Positions 5,614-9,639 of a stretch of 9,639 nt of DNA are shown here, one piece after another. Made by a program: the position numbers and the translations under genes. The notes under the pieces were generated by a model, which was not told where the DNA came from, searched no databases, and worked only from the letters and a program-made list of their open reading frames with translations. This DNA is from Pseudomonadota bacterium (GTDB lineage: Bacteria; Bdellovibrionota; Bacteriovoracia; Bacteriovoracales; Bacteriovoracaceae), in contig JAJTIF010000348.1 in assembly GCA_021299675.1 (NCBI GenBank), positions 1 through 9,639 of the forward strand. The letters run 5' to 3'. Within the stretch, counting starts at the first letter, position 1. Every line of letters begins with the position of its first letter.

Positions 5614-6551
5614 ATCAAATTTAAAATATCTAGTGCTAGATTTTTCTGGTGAGCATGACTAACCTCCACCAGAAGACCTGGGCAGGTGATGTTCACTTCC
5701 GTGGGTATCTCACCAAGAATATCAAAAGCAACCCAGTCCACACCACTCTGCGAGAGCTCGCGGCAGATGGCTTCGCACTTCTGCTTCACACTGAGGGTCA
5801 GCTCGATCTTCTCAAAGGCAGCCCCCTGGGCGATGTTCGATAGGAACTCTCCGGTCTTAGGCTTTTTAAGGATGCTTCCAATGTGGTGACCACCGTAATA
5901 GATGGCACGAATCTCACCGCGGTAAACCTCGGGCATAAAAGATTGAACCACGATAGGCCCACCCAATTCACGCGCCTTGGTTTTGAAACGCTGATCCAAC
6001 TCGGAAGATGACAGCTCCCACTTCTCTACGCCGATACCAGAATAGAGGTCTAGGGGCTTCATGATGATTTCTTTCACACCCTGTGCGCTTAGCGTTTTTT
6101 TAAAGGCGCTAAAACCATCAAAGTCCTCTCCCACCCAACTCGGTACACTACCGGTCTGCTGGTATGCGAGGAGCTTTTCATTAAACTGCATGATCCCGCG
6201 TGGACGGTTAATCACTCTCACCCCTTGCCGCTCCCATTGATCCAGTAGCCATAAGTAGCGCAGATAGCGCCCATCAAAGGGAGGATCCAGCCGCATGTGC
6301 AGAACATCCCCACTCTGGGGCGAAAGCATGCTCGCTTGAGTGAGTGAAAAATCTTTTAGGTAGAATCCATCCATCTGCCCCTGGAAACGCGAGGCCTTCA
6401 CGGCCAGAGCTCCGTTCGACCAGTTGAGATCCTTCTCAAAGACTAGGTGGCAGTCGTGTCCCTGTGCCTGCGCGGTGAGCGCGAGCATGAGACTCGAGTC
6501 CTTTTTGAGGTTAAGCTTTTCGAGCGGATCGATGTAGAAGATGTGTCTCAT
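5610..6551 (-). CDS. gshB: Glutathione synthetase-like ATP-grasp ligase
   Basis: Expected reaction: gamma-glutamylcysteine + glycine + ATP to glutathione, in the cytoplasm. The 313 residues match the length of bacterial GshB and its motifs in order: Ile-Asp-Pro near the N-terminus with Leu-Lys-Lys-Asp-Ser-Ser (15-20); Arg-Leu-Asp-Pro-Pro-Phe-Asp (87-93); Val-Ile-Asn-Arg-Pro (113-117); Asn-Glu-Lys-Leu (124-127); Met-Lys-Pro-Leu-Asp (164-168) before the glycine loop; Gly-Glu-Ile-Arg (212-215); Asp-Ile-Leu-Gly (277-280); Glu-Val-Asn-Ile-Thr (285-289). The glycine loop (169-175) and the 'R-x-N-L-A-x-G-G' region (here ending Ser-Asn-Ile-Ala-Gln-Gly-Ala, 238-244) differ from E. coli, so another gamma-glutamyl or peptide ligase activity is possible. 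The ATG lies 2 bases after the upstream stop and has no clear Shine-Dalgarno, suggesting translational coupling. It is the last gene of the operon; no gshA is in the window. Confidence 0.85.
   Translation of the reverse strand: MRHIFYIDPLEKLNLKKDSSLMLALTAQAQGHDCHLVFEKDLNWSNGALAVKASRFQGQMDGFYLKDFSLTQASMLSPQSGDVLHMRLDPPFDGRYLRYLWLLDQWERQGVRVINRPRGIMQFNEKLLAYQQTGSVPSWVGEDFDGFSAFKKTLSAQGVKEIIMKPLDLYSGIGVEKWELSSSELDQRFKTKARELGGPIVVQSFMPEVYRGEIRAIYYGGHHIGSILKKPKTGEFLSNIAQGAAFEKIELTLSVKQKCEAICRELSQSGVDWVAFDILGEIPTEVNITCPGLLVEVSHAHQKNLALDILNLI
5628..5645 (+). terminator. Weak hairpin plus T-run after the lipoprotein gene
   Basis: ATCTAG, TG, CTAGAT can fold into a stem of 5 to 6 base pairs, directly followed by a run of T, starting 15 bases after the lipoprotein stop. 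It lies inside the 3' end of the convergent gshB gene. The stem is A/T-rich, so termination would be weak. It is the only terminator-like signal I see at the convergent junctions. Confidence 0.35.
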
Positions 6552-6553
6552 GG

Positions 6554-7600
6554 CTAGAGCTTTGTCTCAAGAAATTCCATGAATGACTTTCCTTTCTCAT
6601 CCTTGCTCCATTCTTTCTGCCACACTTTCAACTGCGCATAGAAGAGCTTTGCGTCCATATCTTTAATGAGCTTATCAAGAAAATTCTGTGAAGACTGATA
6701 GGTCAAGAGAGCCGCCAAGCGTGCTTGGTTCCACTCCTCTGGCTTATCAGCACAATCTTCGCCGGTGAGCTTCTGTTGGACACAGAAATCTTTCACCACG
6801 GGAATCAAAAGTTCCTCCACCACTGTATTGACGATCTTCTTTGCTTCAGAAGCACCCAGTGAAGGGCGCTTCTTTGCAAACTCCGACTCCACTCCGTTGG
6901 CGATAGAGACCAGCTGTTGGTCGAAGCGGCGGTGGGCCTCCTGCTCCTTGCGGTAGACCGCAAGTTTCGGGTTCTCTTTAAAGTACTCCTCCAATAAACG
7001 GTCTGCCATGAAGCTGGCGAGGTTTTCATTAAACTCCACGTTATCCTTCACAAAAAACAGTGTGTGAAAAAGTTCGTGGAACACGAGCTCCACAAGCTCC
7101 ACTTCATCGTACTCAAAAAAGGAAGACAGGATTCGGTCCTCGAAGTAGCCCAAGGTGGAGTAGGCGTAGACCGGACGGATGTAAGTCACGAGCTTTTCTT
7201 TGCGCAAGCCTTGCTCAAAACTCTCTGCATCTTTCTTTGAGAAGAATCCGATATAAGGAAAAGAGCCCATGAAAGGAAATGAGTGTTCGTGCGCCTTGAT
7301 CTCATCGTGTTTTGAGGCAATTACTAGCCAAGAAACGGCAGGCTCATCTAGGAAAATAGTTTTGGAATAGATCCCTGAATCCAGGTGATCGAAATAAGTG
7401 AGGAAGAATTTTTTTGCGTCCACAATGATCTTGATTTTATCTTTGTGTTCCTGTGAGATGCGAGGATCGGCCAACACTTTCTCATTGGCCTCACCGCTGG
7501 TTTGTATCTTCAGCTGTCCAATCGTCTGCTTAAAGAGATAGCGAGGCATAGTACAGCCCGCCAAGAGAAAAAGAAGTGGAGCGATTTTTAAAATATCCAT
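6554..7600 (-). CDS. Predicted lipoprotein aminopeptidase, zinc-dependent (PF10023-like)
   Basis: 348 residues with a lipoprotein signal (Leu-Ala-Gly-Cys, Cys16 lipidated), so it should face the periplasm. It matches the predicted aminopeptidase family COG4324/PF10023: Val-Tyr-Ala-Tyr-Ser-Thr-Leu-Gly-Tyr-Phe-Glu-Asp (144-155), the metal motif His-Glu-Leu-Phe-His (175-179) and Phe-Asn-Glu-Asn-Leu-Ala-Ser-Phe (190-197), with Glu192 a likely third zinc ligand. The C-terminal half is helical and charged. Substrate specificity is not established for the family as far as I know. The ATG lies inside the upstream gene (13-bp overlap, 7588-7600) with a GCAGGG sequence just ahead, and the stop is 2 bases from gshB. 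Co-transcription with gshB makes a peptide or glutathione-turnover role possible, but that is inference. Confidence 0.88.
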   Translation of the reverse strand: MDILKIAPLLFLLAGCTMPRYLFKQTIGQLKIQTSGEANEKVLADPRISQEHKDKIKIIVDAKKFFLTYFDHLDSGIYSKTIFLDEPAVSWLVIASKHDEIKAHEHSFPFMGSFPYIGFFSKKDAESFEQGLRKEKLVTYIRPVYAYSTLGYFEDRILSSFFEYDEVELVELVFHELFHTLFFVKDNVEFNENLASFMADRLLEEYFKENPKLAVYRKEQEAHRRFDQQLVSIANGVESEFAKKRPSLGASEAKKIVNTVVEELLIPVVKDFCVQQKLTGEDCADKPEEWNQARLAALLTYQSSQNFLDKLIKDMDAKLFYAQLKVWQKEWSKDEKGKSFMEFLETKL

Positions 7601-8187
7601 GAAATCCCTGCTGTCAGTTGTGTATTGTCAGACATTTTTTGTGTATCGCATTTAGGCATGATGGAACGAAAACTACTCATGATGCCAAAAAATTGAGTAA
7701 TCTTAAATCTTAAGGATCCTCCCACGAAACAGCTATCTTGATCGTTGCTCTCTTCTTCTAATACATAACTCGTCGTTGTCGTGCCGTCGTTGACCACATA
7801 TCGAGTCTTCCCTTGTAGGATCTGTTTGGCGTAGCCGAAGGTGATCGCGGGAACGATGCTGGCTTGTGTAGAGGCAAGGTTCTGTTTGATCCCCACGGAT
7901 AAGGTATCTGTTAGGACTTCGTTGCGAGAACTCACCACCACATCCGAACCGCCCAGACTAACAGGATCATTTTCAGTGATGAGTGATCGCTGCCGCTGTC
8001 CCATCAATTCAAGTGCCGTCTTGGGCCACATGAACCAAGCCCAACCCACAGAATAGGTTTGTGATAAATTCGAAGAGGTATTCGTGGCTCCATAGAGCTG
8101 GCGGTTCTGCCAAACATTGGCCGAAAGATCCACGTAGCCCGCAAACCCTAAGCATGGAAAAAACAAGACAATCAATAACCCTTTCAT
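7588..8187 (-). CDS. Secreted, probable small outer-membrane beta-barrel protein
   Basis: 199 residues with a signal peptide (Lys2, hydrophobic core, cleavage likely after Ala16 in Gly-Phe-Ala). The mature part is rich in alternating polar/aromatic strands, such as Tyr-Ser-Val-Gly-Trp-Ala-Trp-Phe-Met and Leu-Arg-Phe-Lys-Ile-Thr-Gln-Phe-Phe-Gly, and ends in Trp-Ile-Phe. A C-terminal aromatic is a common outer-membrane-protein targeting feature. Two cysteines lie in the last third. I do not recognise a named family. The apparent ribosome-binding site (CTGGAG) abuts the ATG with almost no spacing, so expression may depend on coupling to the TetR gene that ends 16 bases upstream. Its 3' end overlaps the aminopeptidase start. 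Confidence 0.8.
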   Translation of the reverse strand: MKGLLIVLFFPCLGFAGYVDLSANVWQNRQLYGATNTSSNLSQTYSVGWAWFMWPKTALELMGQRQRSLITENDPVSLGGSDVVVSSRNEVLTDTLSVGIKQNLASTQASIVPAITFGYAKQILQGKTRYVVNDGTTTTSYVLEEESNDQDSCFVGGSLRFKITQFFGIMSSFRSIMPKCDTQKMSDNTQLTAGISWIF

Positions 8188-8203
8188 CTCCAGTAGTATA
8201 ACC

Positions 8204-8833
8204 CTAAACCCTGTCAGTGGAATCAGATAAAAGATAGCGGCAGAGTAAATCGCTCAACTCCCTTTTTAACTCCTGCTTGAGATCCGACGACTTCTCTCTC
8301 ACCACCGTCCAGCCCGCCGCTCGCACCACCTGGATGGAGAGCAGCAGCGCCACTTCCACATTCTGGGGTCTGAGATTAATTCCCCGTTCTTTGGTTTTTT
8401 GAATGATCTTAGGAATGATTCGCTCTTCTGCTTTTTTAAAACGGCGGTCGCTCATGAGTGTGGGAGCGCGTTCGAGAACGTAGAGCGTGGCTTTCCCCTG
8501 TCGCATGAGAGAATCTAGTGACTCGTCCACCAAGGTCTCGATGACTTTTCTTGGATCATCCTCGACGTCTAGGATGCTGAGAGACTTTTCCACTGAGGCA
8601 TCCAGCACCCGCAGAAATAACTCCAGCATGATCGAGTCTTTATTCTTAAAGTACTGATAGAGGGATCCGATGCTCACCCCTGCTACTTGAGCAATTGAGT
8701 TTGTATTAAACCCATCCGGTCCTTCTTTTCCTAGAATGCGAGTAGCTGCTGTCAAAATGACCTCAAAGGTCTCTTTCGAACGACGCTGGAGTGGGCCCTT
8801 GCTCTTGATTTTACTGAGCTTTTTCTCTGCCAT
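8204..8833 (-). CDS. TetR/AcrR-family transcriptional regulator
   Basis: 209 residues from the ATG at 8833, preceded by GAGG 5 bases upstream; a longer reading from 8881 would start inside the operator palindrome and is rejected. The basic N-terminus (Lys/Arg-rich, 4-20) leads into the TetR DNA-binding domain: helix 1 at about 20-36 and a helix-turn-helix at about 44-63 (Ser-Ile-Ala-Gln-Val-Ala-Gly-Val-Ser-Ile-Gly-Ser-Leu-Tyr-Gln-Tyr-Phe), followed by Lys-x-Lys-Asp. The C-terminal ~140 residues are a helical ligand/dimer domain whose ligand cannot be read from sequence. It heads the minus-strand operon and is divergent from the fatty acid hydroxylase-like gene, with a 16-bp palindrome between them. 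Repression of both sides by a lipid-like ligand sensor is likely but inferred. Confidence 0.93.
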   Translation of the reverse strand: MAEKKLSKIKSKGPLQRRSKETFEVILTAATRILGKEGPDGFNTNSIAQVAGVSIGSLYQYFKNKDSIMLELFLRVLDASVEKSLSILDVEDDPRKVIETLVDESLDSLMRQGKATLYVLERAPTLMSDRRFKKAEERIIPKIIQKTKERGINLRPQNVEVALLLSIQVVRAAGWTVVREKSSDLKQELKRELSDLLCRYLLSDSTDRV

Positions 8834-8858
8834 AAACACCTCTGTCGCAAACGCGAGT

Positions 8859-8886
8859 CTGAAAAATGAGCAAATGCTCATATTAT
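8859..8886 (+). promoter_or_regulatory. Promoter of the fatty acid hydroxylase-like gene
   Basis: CTGAAA at 8859-8864 and TATTAT at 8881-8886 are separated by 16 bases. The inverted repeat at 8866-8881 fills this spacer and touches the -10. Transcription would start near 8893, just ahead of the AAGGAG ribosome-binding site at 8900-8905. Confidence 0.5.
8866..8881. promoter_or_regulatory. Probable TetR-family operator
   Basis: Perfect inverted repeat ATGAGCA-AA-TGCTCAT (7-base arms, 2-base centre). It sits in the 78-bp gap between the divergent TetR and hydroxylase genes, in the -35/-10 spacer of the predicted hydroxylase promoter and 32 bases upstream of the tetR ATG. A dimeric repressor bound here would block the hydroxylase promoter directly and is placed to autoregulate tetR. 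Confidence 0.65.
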
Positions 8887-8911
8887 TTATTGCTAATAGA
8901 AGGAGATGTCT

Positions 8912-9457
8912 ATGGCCACCGCACTCACCTACCTGACCGCAGCCCTCGCCGGAATCTTTACTTGGAGCCTAGCAGAGTATGTCCTCCATCGCTTTCTAGG
9001 GCATGAGTTCAACACTAAGGTGCGCTTTAAAAAAGAACATCTGAAGCACCACTTCTTAGAAAACTACTTTGCTCCCACGAGAGTCAAAGCATTGATAGCG
9101 ACCATCGTCGTCTCTGTGACCTGGGCAGCGATCACCCCGCTGCTCGGATTTAAACTGGCCTGTGTCTACAGCATAAGCTTCACAGGATTCTATCTCTACT
9201 ATGAGTACTTGCACCGAAGCCTGCATGTGCGTCCGGCAAAAACGAAGTGGGGAGTTTTCCTGCGAGAGCACCATCTGCACCACCACCAACGAGGCATAAA
9301 GGCCAATTATGGAGTGACGAGCCACCTGTGGGATTTAATCTTCAGGACCTACCAGTCACCGAGTGGTGCCGGAAGAGCGGGTAGCAACGAAGGCCCCGAC
9401 AGCAAGCATGATGAGGGTCACGGGCAATTTAACAAAGATCGACGGTCGATCGCCTGA
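8912..9457 (+). CDS. Membrane fatty acid hydroxylase / sterol desaturase superfamily protein
   Basis: 181 residues from the ATG at 8912, which lies 6 bases after AAGGAG; the ATG at 8906 abuts that site and is less likely. Histidine clusters of the metal-binding superfamily (PF04116) are present: His-Arg-Phe-Leu-Gly-His (26-31), His-Leu-Lys-His-His (43-47), His-Arg-Ser-Leu-His (101-105) and His-His-Leu-His-His-His (120-125), plus His138. Membrane spans lie at about 5-25 and in the 60-97 region. Members hydroxylate or desaturate acyl chains, sterols or carotenoids using a two-metal centre at the membrane; the substrate here is unknown. The core ends near Phe-Arg-Thr-Tyr (144-147). A hydrophilic tail of ~34 residues follows, encoded opposite the 3' end of the DUF454 gene. 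The gene is probably repressed by the divergent TetR protein. Confidence 0.88.
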   Translation: MATALTYLTAALAGIFTWSLAEYVLHRFLGHEFNTKVRFKKEHLKHHFLENYFAPTRVKALIATIVVSVTWAAITPLLGFKLACVYSISFTGFYLYYEYLHRSLHVRPAKTKWGVFLREHHLHHHQRGIKANYGVTSHLWDLIFRTYQSPSGAGRAGSNEGPDSKHDEGHGQFNKDRRSIA

Positions 9458-9639
9458 CCAGATCACCGCAAGGCTCACTGTGAGCATGGAGCAACACATG
9501 ATCTTGGCCTTGGTTCTAATTACTCTACGCTGGTTCCAGTCTACGACCGCTTCTCCGAAGATAGGCATCGCCAGTAGCCAAGAGTGGAAGCGCGGAGAGC
9601 TGCGAGAAAAAAAGAATGCTGCTAAAAGCAGAAAGGGCG
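9356..9639 (-). CDS. DUF454/YbaN-family small membrane protein, 5' end outside the window
   Basis: The frame stays open to the right edge; 93 residues are visible, read from 9637 to the TGA at 9356-9358. The first visible residues are Pro-Phe-Leu-Leu-Leu-Ala-Ala-Phe-Phe-Phe, then Ser-Arg-Ser-Ser-Pro-Arg-Phe-His-Ser-Trp-Leu-Leu, then Phe-Gly-Glu-Ala-Val-Val-Asp-Trp and Thr-Lys-Ala-Lys. This is the conserved centre of the DUF454 (YbaN) inner-membrane family ('P..PF.LLaa..faRsSPr...WLl....fG....dW.......K.k'). A hydrophobic pair of segments follows. The N-terminal hydrophobic segment is missing because the window ends. Function in the family is unknown. The last 34 codons overlap the convergent hydroxylase-like gene. 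A run of seven A (9607-9613, plus strand) encodes the Phe stretch. Confidence 0.85.
   Translation of the reverse strand, partial: PFLLLAAFFFSRSSPRFHSWLLAMPIFGEAVVDWNQRRVIRTKAKIMCCSMLTVSLAVIWSGDRPSIFVKLPVTLIMLAVGAFVATRSSGTTR
9437..9485. repeat. Two short perfect inverted repeats around the hydroxylase stop
   Basis: GATCGAC-G-GTCGATC (9437-9451) lies just before the hydroxylase TGA, and GCTCAC-T-GTGAGC (9473-9485) just after it. Both lie within the DUF454 coding region. Each could form a small hairpin in RNA, but neither is followed by a strong T-run on the plus strand. Function is unknown. Confidence 0.35.

Noticed and set aside
6805..7272. Antisense and out-of-frame open readings of 60-75 codons within the aminopeptidase gene
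   Set aside because: They lie opposite or out of frame to a conserved metalloprotease-type sequence, lack ribosome-binding sites and resemble no family.
8834..8881. Longer TetR protein starting at 8881
   Set aside because: The start would fall in the operator palindrome; the ATG at 8833 has a well-spaced GAGG and gives a normal basic TetR N-terminus.

Overview
The window is about half G+C, densely coded, and shows no tRNA, rRNA, CRISPR array or insertion sequence. It looks like a Gram-negative chromosome: there are lipobox lipoproteins, a candidate outer-membrane barrel, a TonB-like protein and a GshB-type glutathione synthetase. The lipoprotein style (Thr/Gly-rich linker behind the lipobox), the degenerate sigma/anti-sigma pair and the tight, alternating gene order suggest a member of Bdellovibrionota or a related deep proteobacterial lineage. 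That assignment is inference from style, not from a marker gene.

Left part (1-4635). A 5'-truncated protein with a type I specificity-subunit-like stretch overlaps dtd, the D-aminoacyl-tRNA deacylase gene, whose real start is TTG at 971. Next, on the minus strand, is a two-TM protein whose C-terminal half resembles a histidine-kinase ATPase domain that has lost its catalytic boxes. Divergent from it is a TonB-like single-span protein. Convergent with that is a two-gene minus-strand operon encoding a reduced ECF-sigma-like protein and a small cysteine-free protein shaped like an anti-sigma factor.

Middle (4588-5613). A divergent promoter region separates the sigma-like operon from a lipoprotein gene. 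Upstream of the lipoprotein lies a near-perfect sigma-28 (FliA, flagellar) promoter: TCAAGTTT, exactly 11 bases, TCCGATAA. This suggests the lipoprotein belongs to the motility regulon.

Right part (5610-9639). Four minus-strand genes form an apparent operon transcribed from 8833 down to 5610: TetR-family repressor, secreted barrel-like protein, predicted lipoprotein aminopeptidase (HExxH) and glutathione synthetase. Divergent from it is a membrane fatty acid hydroxylase-like enzyme. A 16-bp perfect inverted repeat fills the spacer of the hydroxylase gene's predicted promoter and is the probable TetR operator. The window ends inside a minus-strand DUF454/YbaN membrane protein gene, whose 3' end overlaps the hydroxylase gene by 102 bp in exact codon register.

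Three of the four convergent junctions are interlocked by the same 4 bases (TTAG on one strand, CTAA on the other), leaving no intergenic space. No stretch over 300 bases lacks a gene; the longest non-coding gaps are 2743-2945 and 4588-4755, both divergent promoter regions.
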